Source of the DNA: Actinomyces sp. oral taxon 171 str. F0337
GTDB lineage: Bacteria; Actinomycetota; Actinomycetes; Actinomycetales; Actinomycetaceae
Assembly: GCF_005696555.1 (NCBI RefSeq)
Contig: NZ_CP040005.1
Coordinates: 1,488,001 to 1,552,000, forward strand
DNA length: 64,000 bases
Direction: 5' to 3'
Below, in pieces: positions 8,157 through 17,751 of this stretch. The stretch's first letter is position 1; every line of letters begins with the position of its first letter. Below the pieces are notes generated by a model. It did not search any database. It was not told the DNA's origin and was given only the letters and a program-made list of their open reading frames with translations. The position numbers and the translations under genes are program-made.

Positions 8157-8951
8157 CTAAGCAGTCATCAGAGCGTTGGCCGGCTCATCCAGGTACCAGA
8201 TGGTCTGCTTCCCCCGGCAGCACGACGCCGGCGCCTTGAGCACATCGGGGCTGCCCAGACCCAGACGTACCGCTTCGGCCTTACCTCCACCGCCGGCCAC
8301 CACCATGACCCTGCCGGCACGCTGTAAGGCATCGAAGGTCAGAGAGTAGCGCTCGGAAGGCGGCTTGGGCGAGTTGCGCACAGCCACAGCAGGCACTCCC
8401 ACTGCAAGTGCGGCCGGGTGCCCGGGAAAGAGCGAGCATACGTGGGCGTCAGGTCCCAGCCCCACGTGGACGACATCCAAGCCGCCGTGGGACAGCCCCG
8501 CCGACTCGAGTTCATGGGTCATGCGGGCTGTCGCCTCATCCAGACCACTGACCTCGTTCGGAGCAGCCAGCCGGTGCGTCTGAGACTCCCTGATGCCCGC
8601 GGCGATGAGGGGCGTGGCCAGCAGGTCGTTACGCTCCGGGTCGCCCACCGGGACGAAGCGCTCGTCACCGAACCACAGATGGATGGCGCGGCGCACCGGT
8701 TCAGGCTGGGCGGTGATGAGTGGCGCGAGGGCGTCAGCCAGTGCTATGCCCCCGGAACCACCTGTCAGCGCCAGGTGGGCGACTCCCCGAGCCGCCACCG
8801 CCTCGGCCAGAATTCGCATGGTGTCCTCACAGACCCTCTGAGCGGCGTCGCTCAGTGTCGGGACCACGACGACGGCTGGTGTCGCAGCAGCAGCTGCGGC
8901 CGACTGGATCTCAGCGATCGCCTGGGAGTGGGGTGCGCCGGTATCAGTCAT
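8157..8951 (-). CDS. pgl: 6-phosphogluconolactonase
   Basis: Hydrolyses 6-phosphogluconolactone, the second step of the oxidative pentose-phosphate pathway, in the cytosol. The 264-residue protein has the DevB/SOL fold: LALTGGSGGIALADAL, IHLWFGDERFVP (the conserved W-x-DER), GLGPDAHVCSLFPGH (the G-x-G-x-DGHTASLFPG family motif, here reading PDAHVCSLFPGH), and late RVMVVAGGGGKAEAV. The start at 8951 is set by the overlap ATGACTGA with the end of opcA, so the two are translationally coupled; longer in-frame starts run into opcA out of frame. Within the DGHT-like motif Gly and Thr are replaced by Ala and Val. Confidence 0.94.
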   Translation of the reverse strand: MTDTGAPHSQAIAEIQSAAAAAATPAVVVVPTLSDAAQRVCEDTMRILAEAVAARGVAHLALTGGSGGIALADALAPLITAQPEPVRRAIHLWFGDERFVPVGDPERNDLLATPLIAAGIRESQTHRLAAPNEVSGLDEATARMTHELESAGLSHGGLDVVHVGLGPDAHVCSLFPGHPAALAVGVPAVAVRNSPKPPSERYSLTFDALQRAGRVMVVAGGGGKAEAVRLGLGSPDVLKAPASCCRGKQTIWYLDEPANALMTA

Positions 8952-9915
8952 TGACGGACTCCTCGAGCAGTGAGGCCAGGACCTCCTGGTAGACGAGGTC
9001 GGGGGTGAGCCGGCGCAGCTCCTCGTTGAGGGTGCTGATCGGCTCGCGCCGGGCCATCGTGACCACCTGGGGCTCGGGGGAGCCGGGGCGTGTGATCGTG
9101 ACCCGCTCCAGGTCGTGGCGGGCGATGATGACCTCGCCGTCGTCGGTTCTGGCGGTGATGGAGGAGATGCCCTTGAAGCCCTCCTCATCGACTCGCGTGA
9201 CCGGCACGTCCAGCCGCAGCCGCAGCCAGGCGCTCATAAGGCAGAGCGAGGAGTTCCTCGGCTCTCCGGCCACCACCACCTCCCGCAGCCCGCCCGCGCG
9301 CAGCAGCGGGTCCAGGGTGGAGGCCACCATGGCGCGCCACAGGGTGATGCGGGTCCAGGCCAGGTCGATGTCGCCGCGCACGCTCACCGGTGCCAGCTCT
9401 CGCAGCGCCCTGGCCGGGAAGACCTGCGCGGGAGTGTTGGTGATGCGCGTGGAGCCCAGGCGTCCCAAGGGGTCCTGCGAAGGGATCTCAGGGACGGTCG
9501 TCGGCCACCACACGACCACCGGAGCGTCGGGCAGGAGGAAAGGCACCACCAGCGTGTCGGTGTGCAGAGCCGCCTCATCCCAAGGCCTCAGGACCAGCGT
9601 CTCGCCGGCACCGGCATCGTGGCCGACACGGATCTCGGCGTCCAGGTGCCCTCCGGCCTGGGCCGAGACGTGTCCGTCGCGGCTGCGTGGGGTCTCTCGG
9701 CCGGTGGTGTCCTCCTCAGGTGGCTTGACGACGGCGATGATGCGGCTGGGATGATCCCGGCTGGCACCGTGCGCGGCGCACAGCGCATCCTCCAGACCCC
9801 CCTCGTCGGTGGAGATCACGAGCGTCAGCACCCGGGAGGAGCCGGAGGTTCCCTCGTGCTCAACCAGCCGGGAGACGATCCGGGAGGTGGTTGTCGCGGT
9901 CAGTGTGGTAATCAT
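8944..9915 (-). CDS. opcA: Glucose-6-phosphate dehydrogenase assembly protein OpcA
   Basis: A 323-residue OpcA homologue. The family activates or assembles G6PDH in actinobacteria and cyanobacteria. Recognisable segments are SRVLTLVISTDE near residue 30, the Rossmann-like VVPFLLPDAPVVVWWPTTVPEIPSQDPLG, RITNTPAQ and the C-terminal DRVTITRPGSPE/RREPISTLNEELRRLTPDLVYQEVL. It overlaps zwf upstream by 4 bases and pgl downstream by 8, so zwf-opcA-pgl forms a tight operon. This gene order is common in actinobacteria and supports the name. Confidence 0.94.
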   Translation of the reverse strand: MITTLTATTTSRIVSRLVEHEGTSGSSRVLTLVISTDEGGLEDALCAAHGASRDHPSRIIAVVKPPEEDTTGRETPRSRDGHVSAQAGGHLDAEIRVGHDAGAGETLVLRPWDEAALHTDTLVVPFLLPDAPVVVWWPTTVPEIPSQDPLGRLGSTRITNTPAQVFPARALRELAPVSVRGDIDLAWTRITLWRAMVASTLDPLLRAGGLREVVVAGEPRNSSLCLMSAWLRLRLDVPVTRVDEEGFKGISSITARTDDGEVIIARHDLERVTITRPGSPEPQVVTMARREPISTLNEELRRLTPDLVYQEVLASLLEESVND

Positions 9916-11495
9916 GAGCGCCTCCAGGTGCGGCCGTCGCGGGCAAGGAGATCGTGGGCACTGGCCGGTCCCCAGGAGCCGGGGCGATAGCCCTCAGGGC
10001 TCCCGCCGGCGCTCCAGTGCTCGATGACGGGGTCCAGGATGCGCCAGGACAGGTCGACCTCGCGCTGGTGGGGGAACAGTGGGGCGTCACCCAGGAGCGC
10101 ATCGAGGATGAGGCGCTCGTAGGCCTCCGGCGACTCCTCGTTGAAGGTGGCCCCGTAGCCGAAGTCCATGGAGACGTCACGCAGTTCCATCTGGGTTCCG
10201 GGCACCTTGGACGCCAGCCGCAGCGTGATGCCCTCATCAGGCTGGATCCGCAGCACGATCGTGTTGGCACCCACGGCAGTGGTGGCCGCCGACTCAAACG
10301 GAAGGAATGGCGGCTGCTTGAAAACGATGGCGACCTCAGTGACCCGGCGGGTCAGGCGCTTACCGGCGCGCAGGTAGAACGGCACGCCGGCCCAGCGGCG
10401 GTTGGCGATCTCCAGGCGCAGAGCGGCAAAGGTCTCGGTGCGGGAGTCGGCGGCGACGCCGTCCTCCTCCAGGTAGCCCCGCACTGGCAGACCTCCCTGG
10501 AAGCCGGCCTCGTACCGGCCGCGGGCAGTGGTGAGGTCCAGGTCCAGGACCCCGTCGCGCTCCAGGCGCACGCAGTCGAGCACCTTCTCCTTCTCCAGGC
10601 GTACCGCGGCCGCCTCCATGCTGGTGGGCTCCTCCATGGCGGTCAGTGCCAGGAGCTGGAGCAGGTGGTTCTGGATGACGTCGCGCGCCGAGCCGATCGT
10701 GTCGTAGTAGCCGGCCCGGGTACCGATACCGATGTCCTCGGCCATGGTGATCTGGACGTGATCGACGTAGCGCTGATTCCACAGCGGCTCGAACATCGTG
10801 TTGGCAAATCTCAGCGCCAGGATGTTCTGCACCGTCTCCTTGCCCAGGTAGTGGTCGACCCGGAAGACGTCGTCGGGGCGCACGATGCGTCCCACGAGGG
10901 CATCGAGCTCCCTGGCGCTGGAGCGGTTGTGTCCGAAGGGCTTCTCGATGACGACGCGGCGCCAGGCGTCGGCCGACTCCTCCACGAGCCCGGAGCGGGC
11001 GATGCGCTCAGTCACGGCCGGGAACCATCCCGGAGGGATCGACAGGTAGAAGGCGCGGTTGCCGCGCGTGCCCCGGGTGGTGTCCAGGTCATCCACCACG
11101 CGAGTGAGCTCGTCGTAGGCGGCGTCGTCCTCAAAGGAGCTGAACTCCACGAAGCGCATCCCCGCTGCCAGCTGCTCCCAGATAGCGGGACGCCATGGGG
11201 TGCGGGCACCCGCCCGAGCCGATTCCTCCACGTAGCCGCGCAGGTCGTCGTCGGACCAGGAGCGTCGGCCGACGCCCACCAGGGAGAAGCTGGGGGAGAG
11301 CAGGCCGCGGTTGGCCAGGTCGTAGATGGCGGGCAGGAGCTTGTTGCGGGCCAGATCACCAGTGATGCCGAACATCACCAGAACGCAGGGGTCCGCGATA
11401 CGCGGAAGGCGAAGGTCGCGGGCGTCGAGAAGCGGGTTGGTCGCCCGCGTGGGTCTCGACGACGGAAACGGAGTCGCGGAGTCGGAGCTGGACAC
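9912..11495 (-). CDS. zwf: Glucose-6-phosphate 1-dehydrogenase
   Basis: Oxidises glucose-6-phosphate to 6-phosphogluconolactone with reduction of NAD(P), the committed step of the pathway. The 527-residue protein has the nucleotide-binding FGITGDLARNKLLPA near residue 40 and the active-site signature RVDHYLGKE. The start is a GTG at 11495, preceded by AGAAAGG (11501-11507) at good spacing; an in-frame ATG at 11591 lies 32 codons upstream and adds arginine-rich sequence foreign to the family. It is first in the zwf-opcA-pgl operon and divergent from gnd. Confidence 0.95.
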   Translation of the reverse strand: MSSSDSATPFPSSRPTRATNPLLDARDLRLPRIADPCVLVMFGITGDLARNKLLPAIYDLANRGLLSPSFSLVGVGRRSWSDDDLRGYVEESARAGARTPWRPAIWEQLAAGMRFVEFSSFEDDAAYDELTRVVDDLDTTRGTRGNRAFYLSIPPGWFPAVTERIARSGLVEESADAWRRVVIEKPFGHNRSSARELDALVGRIVRPDDVFRVDHYLGKETVQNILALRFANTMFEPLWNQRYVDHVQITMAEDIGIGTRAGYYDTIGSARDVIQNHLLQLLALTAMEEPTSMEAAAVRLEKEKVLDCVRLERDGVLDLDLTTARGRYEAGFQGGLPVRGYLEEDGVAADSRTETFAALRLEIANRRWAGVPFYLRAGKRLTRRVTEVAIVFKQPPFLPFESAATTAVGANTIVLRIQPDEGITLRLASKVPGTQMELRDVSMDFGYGATFNEESPEAYERLILDALLGDAPLFPHQREVDLSWRILDPVIEHWSAGGSPEGYRPGSWGPASAHDLLARDGRTWRRS

Positions 11496-11910
11496 GTCAG
11501 CCTTTCTGAGGATCGACGATCGGCGGACCAGGCGCCACCAGCGTACCGTCGGCGCACTGCGGCGGTCTGACAGAGACCTGGCCAGGGTCACCGCACCGGC
11601 TCGAGGAACCGTACTGGCCGCACCGGTGCACTCTAGCGCCCCCGGGAGTGGCTCACCTGGCAGGGACAGGCATACCGTGAGCCGTCACATGTCATTCGGG
11701 GCACGTCTGAACCACGGACGCTCCTCGTGCACGAGGGCTGGACGCGATAGGGTCGCCGAGGTTGACAGGTACCGGTGGGTACTCGTCGGTGTCGTGAACC
11801 GGACTGCCGACACACCGTTGTCGTCTCGCAGAGCGCAACCAGTATCGTCCGCCGTCAAGGCTTGGAACCGCAGCGCCGTCATAGGAGCTGTGGCACAGGA
11901 AAGGACTTCC
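11496..11910. other. Divergent control region between zwf and gnd
   Basis: About 415 bases between two genes of the same pathway transcribed in opposite directions. A TTGACA occurs at 11762-11767 toward gnd, but the sequence 17 bases on is GC-rich and not a good -10. No riboswitch, tRNA or short conserved gene was found. A gnd ribosome site (AGGAAAGGA) lies at about 11897-11905. Confidence 0.4.
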
Positions 11911-13386
11911 ATGAGCAGCTTCATCCCCGCACCGGCCACAGCCGATCTCGGTGTCCTCGGGCTGGGGGTGATGGGAGCGAACCTCGCCCGTAACCTGGCT
12001 CGTCATGGTCACGCGGTCGCCGTCTTCAACCGCACGCTGGCCCGCACCGAGAGGCTCATCGAACGCTACGGCTCTGAGGGCGACTTCGTGCCCGCGGCCG
12101 ATCTGAAGGACTTCGTGACATCGCTGCGTACCCCCCGCGTGGCCATCATCATGGTCCAGGCCGGAGCGGCCACAGAGGCGGTCATCGAGGAGCTCGCCGC
12201 CCTCATGGAGCCCGGTGACATCATCGTCGATGCCGGCAACACGCTCTACACCGACACCCGGCGCCGTGAGGTCTCTCTGCGTGAGCGCGGCCTGCACTTC
12301 GTGGGCATGGGTGTCTCCGGCGGCGAGGAGGGGGCGCTGAACGGCCCGTCGATCATGCCCGGCGGCACCGCAGAATCCTACAACCGTCTGGGGCCGATGC
12401 TGGAGTCCATCTCGGCCCATGTCGACGGTACGCCGTGCTGCACTCACGTCGGTCCTGACGGCGCCGGCCACTTCGTCAAGATGGTCCACAACGGCATCGA
12501 GTACGCCGACATGCAGCTCATCGCCGAGGCCTACGACCTGCTGCGCCACGTCGGCGGGTTCACCGTGGAGGAGATCGCCGAGGTCTTCCGCTCCTGGAAG
12601 GACTCCGAGCTCGACTCCTACCTCATCGACATCACCACCGAGGTTCTGTCTCACACCGATGCCGCCACAGGTGAGGCCTTCGTCGATGTCGTCGTCGACG
12701 CGGCCGGTCAGAAGGGCACCGGAGTGTGGACCACCCAGACGGCCCTCGATCTGGGTGTGGCCGTGCCTGCCATCGCTGAGGCCACCTTCGCACGCGCGGT
12801 CTCCTCGTCCAGCTCGGCGCGGGCCGCGGTCCAGGCCGCCGATATCGCTCCGGGGACCACGGAGGCGACCCTGACCGGCTCCGAGGAGCGACGCGCCTTC
12901 GTCGACGCCGTCAGGCAGGCCCTCTACGGCTCCAAGATCGCCGCCTACGCCCAGGGCTTCGACGAGATCGCCACCGCCTCGAAGCAGTTCGGCTGGAACA
13001 TCGACCTGGGCGCCATGGCACGCATCTGGCGAGGCGGCTGCATCATCCGTGCCCGCTTCCTGGATGACATCACCCGCGCCTACGACGAGAACCCGGCTCT
13101 GGCCAGTCTTCTCACGGCGCCGGTCTTCGCCTCCTCCCTGGCGAGTGTGCTGCCCGCCTGGCGCCAGGTCGTGGCCACCTCCGCCACGACCGGTGTTCCC
13201 GCCCCGGCCTTCGCCTCCTCCCTGGCCTACGTCGACCAGCTGCGCTCACGGCGCCTGCCTGCAGCCCTCATTCAGGGACAGCGCGACTTCTTCGGCTCGC
13301 ACACCTACCACCGCACTGACGACGTCGAGGGTGTCTACCACACCCTGTGGGCCACGCCCGAGCGCACCGAGGAGAAGTGGGACTGA
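11911..13386 (+). CDS. gnd: 6-phosphogluconate dehydrogenase, decarboxylating
   Basis: Converts 6-phosphogluconate to ribulose-5-phosphate and CO2 with NADP. The 491-residue protein has the N-terminal dinucleotide fold GLGVMGANLARNLA and AVFNRT (the N-R-T/S pattern usual in NADP-dependent members), the substrate region GVSGGEEGALNGPSIMPGG, catalytic KMVHNGIEY, and the signature DAAGQKGTGVWT. The C-terminus FFGSHTYHRTD also matches the family. The ATG at 11911 is preceded by AGGAAAGGA; longer in-frame starts read through the control region. It is divergent from zwf and completes the oxidative branch. Confidence 0.97.
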   Translation: MSSFIPAPATADLGVLGLGVMGANLARNLARHGHAVAVFNRTLARTERLIERYGSEGDFVPAADLKDFVTSLRTPRVAIIMVQAGAATEAVIEELAALMEPGDIIVDAGNTLYTDTRRREVSLRERGLHFVGMGVSGGEEGALNGPSIMPGGTAESYNRLGPMLESISAHVDGTPCCTHVGPDGAGHFVKMVHNGIEYADMQLIAEAYDLLRHVGGFTVEEIAEVFRSWKDSELDSYLIDITTEVLSHTDAATGEAFVDVVVDAAGQKGTGVWTTQTALDLGVAVPAIAEATFARAVSSSSSARAAVQAADIAPGTTEATLTGSEERRAFVDAVRQALYGSKIAAYAQGFDEIATASKQFGWNIDLGAMARIWRGGCIIRARFLDDITRAYDENPALASLLTAPVFASSLASVLPAWRQVVATSATTGVPAPAFASSLAYVDQLRSRRLPAALIQGQRDFFGSHTYHRTDDVEGVYHTLWATPERTEEKWD

Positions 13387-13456
13387 GACCCGATGAGGCC
13401 TGGTGCCGGCCTCGTGGAGGCCTCGGCCATGACCGCATGGCGCTAGATTCTGGCGC

Positions 13457-16156
13457 ATGACGACCACCGCGCCCGCCCGTTCAGACAGCCCCACGAACCT
13501 GCGTCACGAGGAGGTCTCCTGGCGATCCGCAGTGTGCCGGGTGCCATCCAGCCATGTGGCTGTTGACGTCACCGGGGCCACCGTGCGTCACGAGGCCGCC
13601 TTCGGCGTGCGTTGCCTGATGCTCCTGGACATCAGGCAACGCGCCGAAGGCCTCTGGGTGGACTTCGTGGGGCAGGCGGTCGACTCTCTCAGCGTCGATG
13701 GGCAACCGGTCCCGGTGGCCTGGGACGGGGCCCGTATCGACCTGCCCGTCCTCGCCCCGGGCGAGCACACGGTGGAGATTGCGGCGCGTGGCCTCTACTC
13801 CAACTCGGGTCAGGGGCTGCATCGCTTCCATGACCCGGTCGACGGCGCCACCTACCTCTACACCCACTTCGAGCCCTCCGACGCGCGACGGGCCTGGCCG
13901 GTCATGGAGCAGCCGGACATCAAGACCCGCTTCTCGTTGGAAGTCACTCACCCACGCGGCTGGACGGTCATGTCCAACACCCGGCCGCAAGCAGATGCAT
14001 CGAGCCGCCCTGCCCCGACCGGCACCGACTCCGGCTGCGAGGTGACATCCTTCGCCGCCTCCGCACCCCTGCCCAGCTACCTCACCGCGCTGACCGCCGG
14101 TCCCTGGCACCGAGTGACCGGGCAATGGACGTCTCCGAGCCGTCCGGGCCTGACGATTCCCCTGTCCTGGTCCTGCCGCGCCAGCCTGGCCGAGCACCTC
14201 GACGCCACCGAGCTCCTCGATCTGACCCGCGCCGGCCTGGACCTCTACGACCGTGCCTACGACTACGGATTCCCCTGGGACTCCTACGACAGTGTGCTCG
14301 TCCCGGAGTACAACCTCGGAGCCATGGAGAACCCGGGCTGCGTCACCTTCAACGAGGACCTCTACCTCTTCCGGGGGCCGGTCACCCGCTCCCAGAGGGC
14401 CGGACGCGCCAACACGATCCTCCACGAGATGTGTCACATGTGGTTCGGTGACCTCGTGACTCCCACCTGGTGGGAGGACACCTGGCTCAAGGAGTCATTC
14501 GCCGATCACCAGGGCACCTGGGCCGAGGCCGAGGCAGCCGGTTACACCGAGGCCTGGGTGAGCTTCGCCTCCACCCGTAAGGCCTGGGCCTACCTGGAGG
14601 ACTCCCGGCCGGCCACCACCCACCCCATCGTCGCGCAGGTCGACGACGTCGAGGCCGCCCGGCAGGCCTTCGACGGCATCACCTACGCCAAGGGGGCCGC
14701 CGTCCTCAAGCAGCTCGTCGCCCACGTCGGCCAGGACACCTTCCTGAAGGCCGCGGGGCTCCTCTTCGAGCGCAGGGCCTACGGCAACGCCTCCCTGGAC
14801 GACTTCCTGCGTGTGCTCTCCCAGGTCTCGGGCCGCGACATGCACGACTGGGCCCGCGCCTGGCTCCACACCGCAGGCCCCTCGGTCATCACCGACGAGC
14901 TGGCCGTTCAGGAGGGGCGGCTCGTCTCCCTGACCCTGAGGCAGGAGGGAACCGACCCGGTGACCGGGCAGAGCGTGCTGCGTCCGCACACGCTCGTTGT
15001 CGGCCTCTACTCCTTCGACGGAGACGGTGCACTGGTGCGCACCCACAGGCTGCCGGTTGCGCTGGAGACCGAGAGTGTCGACGTCGCCGAGGCCGTGGGG
15101 CTGCCCGCTCCCGATCTCGTGGTTGTCAACGACGAGGACCTCACCTACGCCGTCGTGCGCCCCGACGACGCCTCGCTGGCCTGTCTGACCACCTCGCTCA
15201 GCTCGCTGCGCGACCCCATGGCGCGGTCCCTGGCCTGGTCGATGCTGCACAATCTTGTGCGTGACGCGGTCATCGATGCAGCACTGTTCGTCCAGTCCGT
15301 TCTCGCGCACGCCGACGATGACACCGAGCCGAGCACCCTGACCGCACTGCTGAACCAGGCGCTACGAGTCGCCTGCAGATATGCCGATCCGCACATGCGT
15401 CGTGCGCTCCTGGAACGCCTCCTGGCCGATGACTCGACCGAGTCCTCGAAAGAGAAGGAACCGGCGGTCCTGTACGGTGGGTGGGGCAGGCTCCGTGCAG
15501 CCGCACCGGGCTCCGACGCGCAGATCGTGCGTGCCCGCGCCTGGCTGGAGGCCGCAGGACAGGCTCGGCTGCTCGGTGAGGCAAGGAGCACCCAGATGGC
15601 CGCCCGTGTCCGAGAGATCCTGAGTGGCGCTCTGCCCGGCCTGGAGCTGGACGCCGACATGAGGTGGCGGGCCATGACCGCCTTGGCCCGGCTGGACGCC
15701 GTCAGTACCGACGAGCTCGATGCAGAGCGGAAGGGGGACCCGACGGCCAGTGGCATCACCCATCACCTGAGGGCCTCCACCTCGATGCCCCGCCAGGACC
15801 TCAAGGCCGAGGTTTTCGACCGGCTCCTGACGGAGACCGCCTTGAGCAACGAGCACATCGATGCCCTTGTCGCGGGCTTCGGCGTCGACGCTCACCGGGA
15901 TCTGACCGCGGCTTTCACCTCCCGCTACCTTCAGGAGCTTCAAGGGCTGTGGTCCGGGCATGGCCAGGAGATCGCCACCCGGTTGGTTGTCGGGCTCTTC
16001 CCCGCCTGCGGGGACGAGTCGGATGCCCAATCGGTCGAGGACTGGCTCGCGAAGCACCCCGAGGCCCCGTCGGCCCTGCGCCGACTCATCCTCAAGAGCC
16101 TTGACGACCTGAGACGTGCTCTGACCGCTCGACGAACAGGCTCAGCAGATCTCTGA
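13457..16156 (+). CDS. pepN: Aminopeptidase N (M1 zinc metallopeptidase)
   Basis: Cleaves N-terminal residues from peptides in the cytosol. At 899 residues it has the full length of actinobacterial PepN with a C-terminal ERAP1-like helical domain (from about 520). The exopeptidase motif GAMEN is near residue 288. The zinc site is HEMCH at 323-327 with the third ligand Glu346, exactly 18 residues on. HEMCH carries Cys where most relatives have Ala; this position is not a ligand. The WWEDTWLKESFAD stretch is typical. It starts 70 bases after gnd and is probably an independent unit. Confidence 0.95.
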   Translation: MTTTAPARSDSPTNLRHEEVSWRSAVCRVPSSHVAVDVTGATVRHEAAFGVRCLMLLDIRQRAEGLWVDFVGQAVDSLSVDGQPVPVAWDGARIDLPVLAPGEHTVEIAARGLYSNSGQGLHRFHDPVDGATYLYTHFEPSDARRAWPVMEQPDIKTRFSLEVTHPRGWTVMSNTRPQADASSRPAPTGTDSGCEVTSFAASAPLPSYLTALTAGPWHRVTGQWTSPSRPGLTIPLSWSCRASLAEHLDATELLDLTRAGLDLYDRAYDYGFPWDSYDSVLVPEYNLGAMENPGCVTFNEDLYLFRGPVTRSQRAGRANTILHEMCHMWFGDLVTPTWWEDTWLKESFADHQGTWAEAEAAGYTEAWVSFASTRKAWAYLEDSRPATTHPIVAQVDDVEAARQAFDGITYAKGAAVLKQLVAHVGQDTFLKAAGLLFERRAYGNASLDDFLRVLSQVSGRDMHDWARAWLHTAGPSVITDELAVQEGRLVSLTLRQEGTDPVTGQSVLRPHTLVVGLYSFDGDGALVRTHRLPVALETESVDVAEAVGLPAPDLVVVNDEDLTYAVVRPDDASLACLTTSLSSLRDPMARSLAWSMLHNLVRDAVIDAALFVQSVLAHADDDTEPSTLTALLNQALRVACRYADPHMRRALLERLLADDSTESSKEKEPAVLYGGWGRLRAAAPGSDAQIVRARAWLEAAGQARLLGEARSTQMAARVREILSGALPGLELDADMRWRAMTALARLDAVSTDELDAERKGDPTASGITHHLRASTSMPRQDLKAEVFDRLLTETALSNEHIDALVAGFGVDAHRDLTAAFTSRYLQELQGLWSGHGQEIATRLVVGLFPACGDESDAQSVEDWLAKHPEAPSALRRLILKSLDDLRRALTARRTGSADL

Positions 16157-16413
16157 GGACTCAGACCATCTCCGCGTCTGTGAGACCTTTGTCCTAGCCT
16201 GACCAACATCAATGAGGGGTCGTGACCTGTTTGAGACCTTCATTCGGTGCTCCCGCTCGCCTTGAGGGCATCGTTGGGGGCGTGTAGCGGGTATGCTCCT
16301 CGTCAATCGTGGAGAGCCACGTCGTGGTGTTGACTCGACGGCGGTGCAACGAACGGTATGGTGGTTCCTGAGGCGGCGCACCGGGCGCCGCAACGAACCG
16401 AGGGGCAGGAATA

Positions 16414-16866
16414 ATGTCGAGCAGGCCGATCGAGCAGGATCCCTCCTCCACACAGACCTTTGGAGTCGTCGACGTCGCCAACTCAGTCGACTCCCCGGTG
16501 GTGGGGCTGAGCCAGCAGGACGCCGCCGCGATCGCTGCCCTGCCGTCGGGAACGGCGCTTCTTCTTGTCCACCACGGGCCGACGACCGGCGCGCGGTTCC
16601 TCCTGGATGCTGAGGAGACGACCGTGGGGCGCCACCCGCGCGCCGATATCTTCCTCGACGACGTCACCGTCTCCAGGAAGCACGCGGTCTTCTCGTCCTT
16701 GCCCGATGGTGGGTACGGTGTCCGTGACTCCGGTTCGCTCAATGGAACGTACGTCAATCGTACGCGCGTGGAGCAGGTGGCTCTTCGCTCCGGTGACGAG
16801 GTCCAGATCGGCAAGTACCGGATGACCTACCACCCCGGTCCCCAGGGCGGAGCCGCGTCTCGGTGA
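16414..16866 (+). CDS. FHA-domain protein, GarA/OdhI-like
   Basis: A 150-residue protein with a short N-terminal tail and one forkhead-associated domain (about 65-140). The phosphothreonine-binding elements are complete: GRHPRADI, VSRKHA and GSLNGTYVN. GarA (Mycobacterium) and OdhI (Corynebacterium) inhibit 2-oxoglutarate dehydrogenase when the N-terminal threonine motif is unphosphorylated; Ser/Thr kinases reverse this. The tail here has several Ser/Thr (SSTQTF) but not an evident ETTS motif, so the exact target is uncertain. Identity rests also on the neighbours: the same order FHA - MerR - bifunctional nuclease - MerR is found in M. tuberculosis (Rv1827-Rv1830). It overlaps the next gene by 4 bases. 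Confidence 0.85.
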   Translation: MSSRPIEQDPSSTQTFGVVDVANSVDSPVVGLSQQDAAAIAALPSGTALLLVHHGPTTGARFLLDAEETTVGRHPRADIFLDDVTVSRKHAVFSSLPDGGYGVRDSGSLNGTYVNRTRVEQVALRSGDEVQIGKYRMTYHPGPQGGAASR

Positions 16867-17627
16867 ACGCTGCAACCGCACGAAGCAAGAAGCGAGATAC
16901 CCCCTCCTCCTTGCTTGAGGCCTCTGAGCGCCCGGCAGGCGAGACCTGGCCGCGCGGCATCTCTCGAGAGCCTGTGATGAAGATCGGGCAGGTGGTGGAT
17001 CTCCTCAAGGTGGAGTTCCCGGCCCTGTCGATCTCAAAGGTGCGCTATCTCGAGGGCGAGGGGCTCATCAGTCCTCACCGTGTCGGCAACGGGTACCGTC
17101 GCTACTCGCAGGCGGACCTGGAGCGGCTGCGCTACGCCTTGGCGGTGCAGCGCGACGAGTACCTCCCGTTGCACGTCATCCGTGACCGTCTCGCGCGGCT
17201 GGACGCCGACGTTGAGGCCCCCGCTCCGCAGCCTGTTGCTCGGGTAGTCGCCCGTGATGGTCAGATCGTCGACAACGGCCCCATGGACCTGGAGGCTCTC
17301 CTGGTCCATTCCGGTGCCAGTGAGTCTCAGATCGAGGAGCTCGTCGCCGTTGGACTCATCAGCCCGGACGTCCGTGGACGTTACAGTCAGCAGAACCTGA
17401 GAACCGTGCGTCTGGCCATGGAGATCACCCGCAAGGGAGTACCGCTGCGCAATCTGCGCGCGGTGCGTGCCTCGGCTGAGCGGGAGGCGGACACGATCGA
17501 CCAGGCGGTGGCTCCACGCCGGTCGCGGTCGCGTAGTGCCGGCGAGGAGACGGCCCGGGAGCTGGCCGAGCTCGTCGCGGACCTGCACACCATTCTGCTG
17601 CGTCGCGCCGTTGACGCACTGGGCTGA
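16863..17627 (+). CDS. ftsR: MerR-family regulator, FtsR type
   Basis: A 254-residue MerR-like DNA-binding protein. The winged helix begins KIGQVVDLLKVEFPALSIS, followed by KVRYLEGEGLISPHRVGNGYRRYSQADLERLRYAL, about residues 39-100. The C-terminal half is a second winged-helix-like region ending in the helical effector part. In Corynebacterium glutamicum the orthologue FtsR activates ftsZ. The GTG at 16863 overlaps the stop of the FHA gene (GTGA), implying coupling; ATG at 16977, directly before the domain, is an alternative that would drop a 38-residue tail. A terminator follows at 17646. Confidence 0.82.
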   Translation: MNAATARSKKRDTPSSLLEASERPAGETWPRGISREPVMKIGQVVDLLKVEFPALSISKVRYLEGEGLISPHRVGNGYRRYSQADLERLRYALAVQRDEYLPLHVIRDRLARLDADVEAPAPQPVARVVARDGQIVDNGPMDLEALLVHSGASESQIEELVAVGLISPDVRGRYSQQNLRTVRLAMEITRKGVPLRNLRAVRASAEREADTIDQAVAPRRSRSRSAGEETARELAELVADLHTILLRRAVDALG

Positions 17628-17645
17628 GAGGGTGAGTGCACACGC

Positions 17646-17677
17646 GCCCGGTCGGCGGTCGTTCGGCCGGGCTTTTT
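17646..17677 (+). terminator. Rho-independent terminator after ftsR
   Basis: GCCCGG at 17646-17651 pairs with CCGGGC at 17667-17672, followed at once by TTTTT at 17673-17677. It separates the FHA-ftsR pair from the nuclease gene. Confidence 0.75.
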
Positions 17678-17751
17678 GTACCGACAAAGGTCAGCGTGCA
17701 TCGCGTGCGTGTTCCCAGGACAGGGGTGACTGCCTCCCGTAGGGTTGGAAC

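Noticed and set aside
9954..11570. A 538-codon open frame antisense to zwf
   Set aside because: Shadow of zwf; low-complexity composition and no motif, opposite a complete enzyme.
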